A DNA stretch of 61,793 bases, from the NCBI GenBank assembly GCA_027620015.1, contig JAQCGH010000006.1, positions 1-61,793 of the forward strand. Direction: 5' to 3'. Made by a program: the position numbers and the translations under genes. Numbering within the stretch: position 1 is the stretch's first letter; the number at the start of each line of letters is the position of its first letter. Shown in pieces: positions 54,970-61,793 of the stretch. The notes under the pieces were generated by a model. It did not search any database. It saw only the letters and a program-made list of their open reading frames with translations, and was not told the DNA's origin. Origin of the DNA: Cyanobacteriota bacterium (lineage in GTDB: Bacteria; Cyanobacteriota; Cyanobacteriia; PCC-6307; Cyanobiaceae).

Positions 54970-56552
54970 AGAGTTACCGGGTGAGCTTCCTGGATGCCGT
55001 TGATGGCGTGCACCGAAACCAGCAGGCTGGGGGGGATCGGGTCATCGAGACTTAGCACCATCACGGCGTCCCCACGAACTATCCGGCGGCCAACCTGCAT
55101 AGAAGCAATATTGACGTTGTGTTCGCCCAAGAGAGAACCCAGCTGGCCGATTATTCCAGGCATGTCACGGTGGCGGGTGAACAGCATTTGGCGGCTAGGA
55201 GCCACGTTCACCGGGAATTCATCGATTGTGGTTATGCGCAGCTCGCCGTCCGCGAACACCGCTCCGGTAACGCTATGGCTGACCTGGGAATTTCGGCAGC
55301 TGAGCTGCAATGAACCACCGGCGAAATCACGGCTGGAGTCATCCTTGACTTCCAGCACATGAATGCCGCGCTCCTTCGCCTCCAGGCTGGCATTCACGTA
55401 GTTGATGCTGTCGCCCAGAGCGGTGGAAAGCAAACCTTTCAGGGCCGCGATCACTAGGGGCTGGGCCGGGTGAGCGGCAAAGTCGCCCTGGAGTCGCACC
55501 TCTAGCTCACTGATCGGCCCTCCAGCCAGCTGACTCAGCAGCTGGCCAAGGGTTTCGGCCAATTGAAGATGGGGCTTGAGCAGCTCCATCACTTCGGCAT
55601 TTAGCCCAGGGATATTAACGGCGCTGCGGGCAGGCAAGCCCAGCAATACATCGCGGATCTGCTCAGCGACATCGATCGCGACGTTTTCCTGGGCCTCTTC
55701 GGTGGAGGCACCTAAATGGGGCGTGAGGATTAATCGCTCCTTCACCTGCCTAAGGGGCGAACCGGCCTCTAAGGGCTCTTTGGCATATACATCAAGGGCG
55801 GCGCCGCCAATGGTGCCGTTCTCGACCGCCTCAGCCAGCGCCGCCTCGTCGATGATGCCACCGCGGGCGCAGTTGACGATCCGCGCCGTTGGTTTCATGG
55901 TCTTGAGCAGCGCCGCGTTCACCAGATTCTCGGTGTCTGGTGTGCGGGGCAGGTGCAAGCTGACGAAGTCGGCTTCAGCAAACAGGGCGGGCAGGGGCAG
56001 CATTCGCACCTGCATTTGCTGGGCCCGCTCGGCAGATACGTAGGGGTCGTAGGCCATCACATCCATGCCCATCGCCTTGGCCACCCGAGCCACATGGGAG
56101 CCGATCTTGCCGAGACCCACCACACCCAGCTTTTTCTTGTAAAGCTCGTTGCCTACGTATTTCTTGCGATCCCAGCCGCCGGCCATGGTGCTGGCATGCG
56201 CATGGGGCACGTGGCGCGATAGGGCCAGCATCAGGGCCAAGGCCTGCTCGGCAGCAGCGATGGTGTTGCCCTCCGGCGAGTTAACCACCAACACACCGCG
56301 CTTGGTAGCCGCCGGAACATCAACATTGTCGACGCCAACGCCGGCGCGGCCAATAATCCGCAACTTGTCAGCTGCTTCGATGATTTCAGCAGTCACCGTG
56401 GTGCCTGAGCGGATCATCAAGGCGTCGTAGTCGCCAATGATTGCCTTGAGCTCCTCGGGGGGTAGGCCAGTGAGCACATCCACCTGAGCCACTTGGGAAA
56501 GGATGTCGATCCCCGCCTGGTCAATGGGATCCGAAACGAGAACCTTTGTCAT
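54966..56552 (-). CDS. serA: D-3-phosphoglycerate dehydrogenase
   Basis: First step of serine synthesis. The 528 residues from ATG 56552 (TKVLVSDPIDQAGIDILSQV) contain the NAD-binding LGVVGLGKIGSHVARVAKAM, the catalytic Arg/Glu/His region (NCARGGIIDEAAL, LILTPHLGASTEEAQ), an intervening domain and a C-terminal ACT domain (RDMPGIIGQLGSLLGEHNVN). The frame is open to 56795, but the 81 extra residues are proline/alanine-rich and overlap the divergent gene, so they are excluded. Confidence 0.96.
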   Translation of the reverse strand: MTKVLVSDPIDQAGIDILSQVAQVDVLTGLPPEELKAIIGDYDALMIRSGTTVTAEIIEAADKLRIIGRAGVGVDNVDVPAATKRGVLVVNSPEGNTIAAAEQALALMLALSRHVPHAHASTMAGGWDRKKYVGNELYKKKLGVVGLGKIGSHVARVAKAMGMDVMAYDPYVSAERAQQMQVRMLPLPALFAEADFVSLHLPRTPDTENLVNAALLKTMKPTARIVNCARGGIIDEAALAEAVENGTIGGAALDVYAKEPLEAGSPLRQVKERLILTPHLGASTEEAQENVAIDVAEQIRDVLLGLPARSAVNIPGLNAEVMELLKPHLQLAETLGQLLSQLAGGPISELEVRLQGDFAAHPAQPLVIAALKGLLSTALGDSINYVNASLEAKERGIHVLEVKDDSSRDFAGGSLQLSCRNSQVSHSVTGAVFADGELRITTIDEFPVNVAPSRQMLFTRHRDMPGIIGQLGSLLGEHNVNIASMQVGRRIVRGDAVMVLSLDDPIPPSLLVSVHAINGIQEAHPVTL

Positions 56553-56635
56553 GCCCGGCGGTGCGAAGCGGAGAGCCGGCCGTGAAGTGTAGTGAGCAGC
56601 GAGAATCGCCCCAACAACATTGAGCAGGGCGCAGC

Positions 56636-57139
56636 GTGGGCACAAGTGTGGTGGTGGTTCTGAACGACCGCAAAAGGCTGTATCAGCTTCGGGATCGACT
56701 GGCGGAGTTGCAGCCGCCGCTGCTGCAATTGGAGGCCATCGGGGAGGGAGAGCAGACCATGGCGGAGGTGGCCCGATTAAATCCAGCGGTGGCACGGCGG
56801 GCCCGTCAGCAGGCGATGGCCAGCTGGCTTATTCCCTTTGGCTTTTTGGCAGGTCTCACGTTTACCTACATCACCGATCTGGACACATTCGCCTTTGCAG
56901 GTGCCTGGAGCCAGCACCTGATCGGCGCCTTGCTCGGCATGGGTTCAGGCTGGATGGGCAGTTTTGCGGCCGCTGCGAGTGTGCGCTCCGAAGAGGACGA
57001 CCGCATCCGCAGCCTGCGCAACCGAGTGGAAGAAGGCAACTGGCTGCTACTAGCCGAAACCGCTAACGGCGTCGATATGCCCTGGATATCCCTGCAGCAG
57101 GCCAAACCATTGGCGGTGGTGCGGCTGGGCGATGGCTAG
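56636..57139 (+). CDS. Conserved membrane protein, unknown function
   Basis: A 167-residue protein from a GTG at 56636 with a soluble N-terminal helix region, two hydrophobic segments (about 64-82, SWLIPFGFLAGLTFTYI, and 90-112, HLIGALLGMGSGWMGSFAAA) and a charged C-terminal part. The family is not recognised; it looks like a cyanobacterial core hypothetical. Its last 8 bases overlap the PSII S4 gene. Confidence 0.7.
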   Translation: MGTSVVVVLNDRKRLYQLRDRLAELQPPLLQLEAIGEGEQTMAEVARLNPAVARRARQQAMASWLIPFGFLAGLTFTYITDLDTFAFAGAWSQHLIGALLGMGSGWMGSFAAAASVRSEEDDRIRSLRNRVEEGNWLLLAETANGVDMPWISLQQAKPLAVVRLGDG

Positions 57140-57881
57140 TGACCTAAAGGCCCTGATCGCTGCCGCCGAGCAAGCCCTGCGGACCTGGGAGCCGGTGTGG
57201 ACGCCATTTCTTGATGGGGCGTTACGCGAAGAGGCCCAGGAGCGCTTGGCCGGCCTGGCGGAGCTAGAGATGGCCAGCCGGGGGGGGTACCCGGGAGCCG
57301 AACGCCAGCGGCTGCTTTTGCAGCGCCGTGATGCCGCCATTGGTGCCGATGAAGTTGCCTCTGGTCTGATGGGCCTTGAGCTGGGCGGCAATTTTCTATT
57401 TGACCCATCTGAGCGACAAGACTTTCGGGCGGGCCTGATCTCTCTCGGCGCTGCAGAGGGAGAACTCGGTGATATTTGGCTGCGAGGCGACCGGGGCGCC
57501 CAGGCAATTCTCACGGCTGCTCAAGCCACTGCCCTCGACGGCCGCACCGCCACGGTTCGCACAGTGGAAGTGGCCCTAGAAGCCCGCCCTCTTAATGAAT
57601 TGCAGCTTCCCGCGCAGCGTCTACTCCGTCGCTTTCAAACCGTGGAGGCATCCCTGCGCCTCGATGCGGTGGCCTCTGCTGGATTCGGGCTATCTCGTAA
57701 CCGCATGGCCGAGTTAATCCGCCAAGGCAGGGTGAGAGTCAACTGGCAGTCAGTAAGCAGTCCCAGCAGGCAACTAATGGAGGCAGACCGGGTGCAGTTG
57801 GAAAGCCGGGGCGAGCTACAGCTTGAAAAGGTCACAGCTACCAAGCGGGAGCGCTGGAGAATCGAGCTGCTGCGCTGCTAG
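57132..57881 (+). CDS. Photosystem II S4-domain protein
   Basis: A 249-residue protein of the cyanobacterial/plastid 'photosystem II S4 domain' family, related to YlmH. The central part includes FLFDPSERQDFRAGLISLGA. The S4 RNA-binding domain is at about 180-235 (VASAGFGLSRNRMAELIRQG, RVRVNW). The exact role in photosynthesis is not established. The ATG lies inside the end of the upstream membrane protein gene, showing coupling. Confidence 0.9.
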   Translation: MASDLKALIAAAEQALRTWEPVWTPFLDGALREEAQERLAGLAELEMASRGGYPGAERQRLLLQRRDAAIGADEVASGLMGLELGGNFLFDPSERQDFRAGLISLGAAEGELGDIWLRGDRGAQAILTAAQATALDGRTATVRTVEVALEARPLNELQLPAQRLLRRFQTVEASLRLDAVASAGFGLSRNRMAELIRQGRVRVNWQSVSSPSRQLMEADRVQLESRGELQLEKVTATKRERWRIELLRC

Positions 57882-57926
57882 GGGATTACCTGAAACAGGG
57901 CTGCCTGTAACGTGGCAAAGGTTCTG

Positions 57927-57998
57927 GGGCGATTAGCTCAGAGGTAGAGCACTACCTTGACACGGTAGGAGTCACTGGTTCGAATCCAGTATCGCCCA
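57927..57998 (+). tRNA. tRNA-Val (anticodon GAC)
   Basis: The acceptor GGGCGAT pairs with ATCGCCC, discriminator A at 57998. The D arm has TAGCTCAGAGGTAGAGCA. The anticodon stem CTACC/GGTAG encloses TTGACAC, giving anticodon GAC, and the T arm is CTGGTTCGAATCCAG. CCA is not encoded. No terminator is evident before murD, 36 bases on. Confidence 0.97.
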
Positions 57999-58034
57999 TT
58001 TCATAGCAGTTCGGTATTAGTCCCCAGTTTTAAA

Positions 58035-59444
58035 ATGGCAGAGACAACAAGGGATTTAACCGTTGTTGTTGGACTTGCGCGTTCAGGAATTGGGGCAGCC
58101 CGACTACTCAAATATCTCGGTCATTCAGTGCTGGTGATTGAGAGCCAATCCAGCCCCGCACTAAAAACTAAAGCGGACGTGTTGCGTCAGGCAGGCATTG
58201 ATGTGCGGCTTGGAGTGCCCCTCCACCGCGACGCCTTTGCCTCCCTAGGCGCTACTCCAGTGGCAGTGGTGGTTAGCCCAGGCATCCGCTGGGACCATCC
58301 CACCTTGGTGGAGCTGCGCAATCTTGGAGTTGCCACAAAAGGTGAAATGGAGCTGGCTTTCCATGCAAGTGGCGACGTGCCCTGGATCGGCATCACCGGC
58401 ACCAATGGCAAAACCACCGTCACCCACCTGGTATCCCACCTGCTTCAACACGCTGGGCTCGATGCCCCCATGGGCGGCAATGTGGGCTTCTCTGGGGCCG
58501 AGCTGGTGCTGGAGCGACTTGAGCGCGGCGATCCACAACCAAACTGGCTGGTGATGGAGCTCAGCAGCTATCAGATCGAATCGGCCCCCCAAATAGCACC
58601 CCGGGTGGGAATTTGGACAACCTTGACTCCCGACCATCTCGAGCGCCACGGCACCATTGAGGCCTACAGGGCCATCAAACGCAATTTATTAGAGCGCTCC
58701 ACAGCGCCCATACTCAACGCAGACGACGCTGATCTACGCGCTCATGCCGCCGGCTTGCAGCGGGGGATCTGGGTCACCGCCGGCAGAGCGGCGGACCTGC
58801 CTCCCAAGATCAAGCCCAGTCTCTGGATCGAAGCCGGTCAGGTATGGCATGCCCACCAGCCTGGAGGCCCAGGCAAACTTTTAATGGCTGCGGACTGCCT
58901 AGCCATGCCCGGCGCACACAACCGCCAAAACATGCTGATGGCTGCTGCGGCCGGGCTCGAAGCCGGCTTAATCGGCTCCCAGATGGAGCAAGCCTTCCGC
59001 TCTTTTACCGGCGTGCCCCACAGGCTCGAGCTCATCCGCGAGCAGAAAGGCATCACCTTTTTCAACGACAGCAAGGCCACCAACTACGACGCCGCCGAGG
59101 TGGCTCTGCATGCCCTTGACGGTCCGCTAGTGGTGCTTGCAGGTGGTAAATCGAAACAGGGCAATCCCAATGGCTGGTTAGCCGCTCTGCAACAGAAAGC
59201 TGCAGCGGTGGTGCTCTACGGCGCTGCCCAGACAGAGTTTCATCACCTACTTAGCCAAGCAGGCTTTAGCGGAGTTGTGCACTGCTGCGAAAGCCTGGCT
59301 GAATCCGTACCCCTGGCTTACCAATTGGCCCACAAGCTGCGCTGCCTAGCGGTGCTTTTTTCCCCAGCCTGCGCCAGCTTTGACCAATACAGCGATTTTG
59401 AGGCTCGTGGTGATCATTTCCGCGAGCTGGTGATGTCGCTGTAA
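58035..59444 (+). CDS. murD: UDP-N-acetylmuramoylalanine-D-glutamate ligase
   Basis: Adds D-glutamate to the peptidoglycan precursor in the cytoplasm. The 469 residues include VVGLARSGIGAARLL, the ATP loop GITGTNGKTTVTHLV, MELSSYQIES, TTLTPDHLERHGT, PHRLELIREQKGITFFNDSK and VLAGGKSKQG. All Mur ligase motifs are present. Confidence 0.96.
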   Translation: MAETTRDLTVVVGLARSGIGAARLLKYLGHSVLVIESQSSPALKTKADVLRQAGIDVRLGVPLHRDAFASLGATPVAVVVSPGIRWDHPTLVELRNLGVATKGEMELAFHASGDVPWIGITGTNGKTTVTHLVSHLLQHAGLDAPMGGNVGFSGAELVLERLERGDPQPNWLVMELSSYQIESAPQIAPRVGIWTTLTPDHLERHGTIEAYRAIKRNLLERSTAPILNADDADLRAHAAGLQRGIWVTAGRAADLPPKIKPSLWIEAGQVWHAHQPGGPGKLLMAADCLAMPGAHNRQNMLMAAAAGLEAGLIGSQMEQAFRSFTGVPHRLELIREQKGITFFNDSKATNYDAAEVALHALDGPLVVLAGGKSKQGNPNGWLAALQQKAAAVVLYGAAQTEFHHLLSQAGFSGVVHCCESLAESVPLAYQLAHKLRCLAVLFSPACASFDQYSDFEARGDHFRELVMSL

Positions 59445-59499
59445 AGGCGATCAGCGATCTAGCTCCTAACATCCGCGGACTGAGCGACCGCAACGGGCC

Positions 59500-59958
59500 A
59501 TGGCCTACTGGTTGATGAAAAGCGAACCAGATGTTTACGGGATTGACCATCTGCAGCGAGAGGGCAGCACCCTATGGGATGGCATTCGCAACTATCAGGC
59601 CCGCAACTTCATGCGGAGTATGCAAATTGGTGACAGGGCTTTTTTCTACCACTCGAATACCAAACCGCCGGGCATTGTCGGCTTGATGGAGGTGGTTGAG
59701 ACCCAGATTGTCGACCCCAGCCAGTTTGATTCCAGCTCCAAATATTTTGATCCCACCGCAAGCCTGCAAAAGCCCCGTTGGGACTGTTGCAGGCTGCTCT
59801 ATTTACGCCACTTCCAGCAGTTGCTCAGCCTGGATACCTTGAGGGAAAACTTCAGCCCTGAGCAACTGGGGGTGGTGAAGCGGGGCAACCGCCTTTCGAT
59901 CCTGCCGGTTGAGCCAAGCAGTGCCGAACGACTCCTGGGCCTGCTTGAGTCGCCATGA
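59500..59958 (+). CDS. EVE-domain protein
   Basis: A 152-residue single EVE (PUA-like) domain: AYWLMKSEPDVYGIDHLQRE, LWDGIRNYQARNFMR, GDRAFFYHSNTKPPGIVGLM. EVE domains bind modified bases in DNA or RNA; free-standing bacterial ones are mostly uncharacterised. Its stop overlaps the start of the next membrane protein gene. Confidence 0.93.
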   Translation: MAYWLMKSEPDVYGIDHLQREGSTLWDGIRNYQARNFMRSMQIGDRAFFYHSNTKPPGIVGLMEVVETQIVDPSQFDSSSKYFDPTASLQKPRWDCCRLLYLRHFQQLLSLDTLRENFSPEQLGVVKRGNRLSILPVEPSSAERLLGLLESP

Positions 59959-60725
59959 GCCAGCATTTGGTGCTGGTCAGCGCCAAGCCCCCCCTAGCCA
60001 TCCGCAGCGCCGTCGAGCGGGGTTGGGCGGCCTTCAGCCACTGCCCCTGGGTTCTGATGGGCTTCACCCTGCTGAGCGGCGGTGCCAATTTGGCAGCCCA
60101 GCTTCTGTATCGCTATGAGAGCGGCCTGGTTTTCTCGCTGATGGAGAAACCGAACCCCGTGGCCATTGCCCTAGCGGCGGTTGCCTGGAGCATCTACGCC
60201 CTTACCGGGCTTTGGCTGGTGGTGGGGCTGATGCGGGGGGCTCAACTAGCCCTGAATCAGGGGCAACCCAAGCTGGCAGATCTGATCCGGGTCGATGGCA
60301 GAGCGATGTTGCGCTGCTTTGGAACCGTGGTGCTGATCCTCCTTGTGCTGGCACTGATAGTGCGCCTGGCCCAGGCGAGCTCCTGGTTGCTCACCCTGAT
60401 CCAACCGCTGTTAGCGCCTCTGCCGCTGGTGGCCGGCTTGGTGGCCATCGTGTATTTGAGCGCCGATCAAATTCTCAGCCTGCCGCTGGCCTTGATTGGA
60501 GGACTTAATCCCTTGGCAGCCTTTCGCAGCGGTCGGGCGGCCACCGATCCCCACTGGCTTCAGGCCCTTGGCCTAACCCTGGTGCTGCTGGCCATGGTGC
60601 TGGCTGGCTTTCTGGTGCTGTTGGTAGGCCTATTGGTGACCTTGCCGGTGGCAGCCTGCACCCTCACGGCCGCCTACCAGCAGCTTTTTGATCAGGAGGG
60701 AAGGGGTCACCTAACTGCTGCTTAA
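59955..60725 (+). CDS. Multi-pass membrane protein, unknown function
   Basis: A 256-residue protein with about five or six hydrophobic segments (WVLMGFTLLSGGANLAAQLL, TGLWLVVGLM, TVVLILLVLALIVRLA, VAGLVAIVYLSADQI, LTLVLLAMVLAGFLVLLVGL). The second half, with GGLNPLAAFRSGRAATDPHW, resembles the DUF975-type or glycerophosphodiesterase-like membrane domains, without firm match. ATG overlaps the EVE gene stop; the 3' end overlaps the convergent DUF2811 gene by 62 bases. Confidence 0.75.
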   Translation: MSQHLVLVSAKPPLAIRSAVERGWAAFSHCPWVLMGFTLLSGGANLAAQLLYRYESGLVFSLMEKPNPVAIALAAVAWSIYALTGLWLVVGLMRGAQLALNQGQPKLADLIRVDGRAMLRCFGTVVLILLVLALIVRLAQASSWLLTLIQPLLAPLPLVAGLVAIVYLSADQILSLPLALIGGLNPLAAFRSGRAATDPHWLQALGLTLVLLAMVLAGFLVLLVGLLVTLPVAACTLTAAYQQLFDQEGRGHLTAA

Positions 60726-61008
60726 AAATCGTCAGTGCTGGAAAGAGATTGGCCAGGTAGCAGCGGGTGACTTCGCGGTCGCCAAGTCCGTTTTGTACCA
60801 AAAAACCAGCTAGCGCCGCCTGAAACAGCCTGTATTGATCCCAATTTGGGTGCTGCTCGATAAAGCCACGCATTGAGGCCATCAAGGCTTCAGGCACCTC
60901 GGCGAGAAAGCTCACAGTCAATCCTTCCCCATCCACCGTGATTTGCGCTTGGTCGAGATTCTGCGGATCCATCGGATATAACCGGCTTGCCTGGTTCCAG
61001 TTCTCCAC
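60664..61008 (-). CDS. DUF2811 family protein
   Basis: A 114-residue protein with the DUF2811 (PF10929) pattern: VSFLAEVPEALMASMRGFIE, HPNWDQYRLFQAALAGFLVQ, then NGLGDREVTRCYLANLF. Function is unknown; the family is cyanobacterial. ATG 61008 or an internal ATG at 60972 may be the start. The 3' end overlaps the convergent membrane protein gene. Confidence 0.85.
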   Translation of the reverse strand: MENWNQASRLYPMDPQNLDQAQITVDGEGLTVSFLAEVPEALMASMRGFIEQHPNWDQYRLFQAALAGFLVQNGLGDREVTRCYLANLFPALTIFKQQLGDPFPPDQKAAGRRP

Positions 61009-61352
61009 ATCCGGCCGGTCCAGTCAAATGGCATAGCGAGGCTGCCCATCCCAGCCTCCCAAGCTGAGAACCCTGCTCTGCCAGAGCATTTGCCATGAGC
61101 CTTTCAACATTGGGGCAAGTGATGAGGCTGGAGCAGGCGCTGTCAAGGGGAAAGGCGTTAGCGACGAGCTTCTCCCCAGTCCCTAGCGAGCAAGGCTCAT
61201 CTGAACACCTGAGCTGGGGAAAACCTGAGCAAAACCAAGAGCTACCTTGGGGAGAGCGTCGGAATTCGGCACTGATCAGCAGTGCTGAACACCTTTAACT
61301 GACTCTGGGTCTCAGCTGCAACCGTGCTGGCTTGCCCACATGGTCCAGCTAG
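61009..61352. other. Intergenic stretch without a confident gene
   Basis: About 344 bases between DUF2811 and DUF1818 genes. A plus-strand frame of 67 residues (61095-61298) exists, but its composition (serine/glutamine-rich, no predicted fold) and lack of a ribosome site make it doubtful. No tRNA, RNase P, tmRNA or 6S RNA signature was recognised. Confidence 0.4.
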
Positions 61353-61718
61353 CTACCACCCTTCCCGAACCAGGGACGCCACCAAGGCCGCACTGGGCCC
61401 GGGCAACCAGCTGCCTTCAACGGCACGGCAATTAGCCCCAGATGTGAGCACAAACCGGAGCGCCCAATTGTTGCTATCGCCCTCCAAGGCAATCCACAAA
61501 GGGCCACGCTCAAGCTCAAGGCTGATCGACTCTTCCGGCATCAACTGACTGGCAAGAGCATGGTGCTCTTGCACCAACTGCAGTAGAGCCTGCCCCAGGC
61601 CCCTGGCCTCCTCTGCTGTGAGCTCAGAGGCCCAGCCCTGGCCACCAATCAAAAAAGAAAAGGGGTGGCGGGCTGAATCCTCCAGCCACCTCCACCCTTC
61701 ACCTTCTTGAATACGCAT
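61353..61718 (-). CDS. DUF1818 family protein
   Basis: A 121-residue protein matching DUF1818 (PF08848): GEGWRWLEDSARHPFSFLIG, GQGWASELTAEEARGLGQAL and LELERGPLWIALEGD. Function is unknown; it is restricted to cyanobacteria and some plastid lineages. It starts 8 bases after the rpoZ stop, so it is probably in the rpoZ operon. Confidence 0.9.
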   Translation of the reverse strand: MRIQEGEGWRWLEDSARHPFSFLIGGQGWASELTAEEARGLGQALLQLVQEHHALASQLMPEESISLELERGPLWIALEGDSNNWALRFVLTSGANCRAVEGSWLPGPSAALVASLVREGW

Positions 61719-61726
61719 CCGTCCAA

Positions 61727-61793
61727 TCAGCCCGGCAGCAAATCGGGCTGGTCTTGCTCATCACTCATTTCAATGATGGCCCGCTGGACTGGT
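61727..61793 (-). CDS. rpoZ: RNA polymerase omega subunit, C-terminal fragment
   Basis: The frame enters from the right edge and codes PVQRAIIEMSDEQDQPDLLP, glycine, then TGA. The block PVQRAIIEMSDE is typical of the end of cyanobacterial RpoZ, and DUF1818 next to rpoZ is a familiar arrangement. Most of the gene lies outside the window. Confidence 0.75.
   Translation of the reverse strand, partial: PVQRAIIEMSDEQDQPDLLPG

Noticed and set aside
56553-56795. 81-residue N-terminal extension of SerA
   Set aside because: Proline/alanine-rich translation overlapping the divergent membrane protein gene; the family start TKVLVSDP fits ATG 56552.
1-61793. CRISPR arrays, prophage, intact insertion sequences, integrases
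   Set aside because: No regularly spaced repeats, transposase or integrase motifs were seen anywhere; the two tRNA genes show no partial copies or adjacent integrase.

Overview
The window reads as chromosomal DNA of a GC-rich unicellular picocyanobacterium (Cyanobium / Synechococcus type). The photosynthetic and clock gene set supports this: orange carotenoid protein with its recovery protein and ketolase, cytochrome c550 (psbV), a high-light-inducible protein, a plant-type ferredoxin, a photosystem II S4-domain protein, the NblS/Hik33 kinase, full kaiABC, and several cyanobacteria-only families (DUF1825, DUF1818, DUF2811). kaiA is present, which argues against Prochlorococcus. The species cannot be fixed from sequence alone.

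Layout: 1-2.1 kb ftsH (3' end), argF, lexA with a candidate LexA box, tRNA-Ala(GGC) and a terminator. 2.3-6.1 kb holds an Rrf2-type regulator and small membrane protein, then the photoprotection operon ocp-crtW-frp (minus), a methyltransferase and an HLIP. 6.4-13 kb has paired crcB fluoride channels, lnt, a coiled-coil protein, an FKBP isomerase, sodB, queA and the pyruvate dehydrogenase E2 gene. 13.0-15.7 kb is the only accessory-looking stretch: AT-richer, with short orphan ORFs, a likely SNF2 helicase fragment and a possible minus-strand small RNA. 15.7-26.5 kb has a YlqD-like protein, acyl-CoA/ACP synthetase, lipB, the tightly packed run hpf(lrtA)-deoC-recO-MFS-glycosyltransferase, pyrF, a cupin, tyrS and DUF1825. 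26.6-30.8 kb has an atypical LuxR regulator, a double helix-hairpin-helix protein, a GIY-YIG protein, pepA and small conserved proteins. 31-39 kb is a coupled envelope cluster on the minus strand (hypothetical-purC-bamA-lpxC-fabZ-lpxA-lpxB-msrA). 39-46 kb is purD-nblS facing kaiC-kaiB-kaiA, then rplU-rpmA. 46-54 kb has a methyltransferase, a YhhQ-type transporter, truB, yebC, nagB, a SpoIID protein, rnz, psbV and petF. 54-61.8 kb has prmA-serA, the PSII S4 protein, tRNA-Val(GAC), murD, EVE, membrane and DUF proteins, and the 3' end of rpoZ.

Most of the window is ordinary core genome in short operons with 1-8 base overlaps. The themes that connect genes are light-stress handling (OCP/CrtW/FRP, HLIP, NblS, FeSOD), outer-membrane biogenesis (BamA plus lipid A steps), the circadian oscillator, and RNA modification (QueA, YhhQ, TruB). 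No CRISPR array, intact insertion sequence, prophage or obvious new defence operon was found. The best places to look for something undescribed are the 13-15.7 kb interval and the regulator/HhH/GIY-YIG set at 26.6-28.7 kb.
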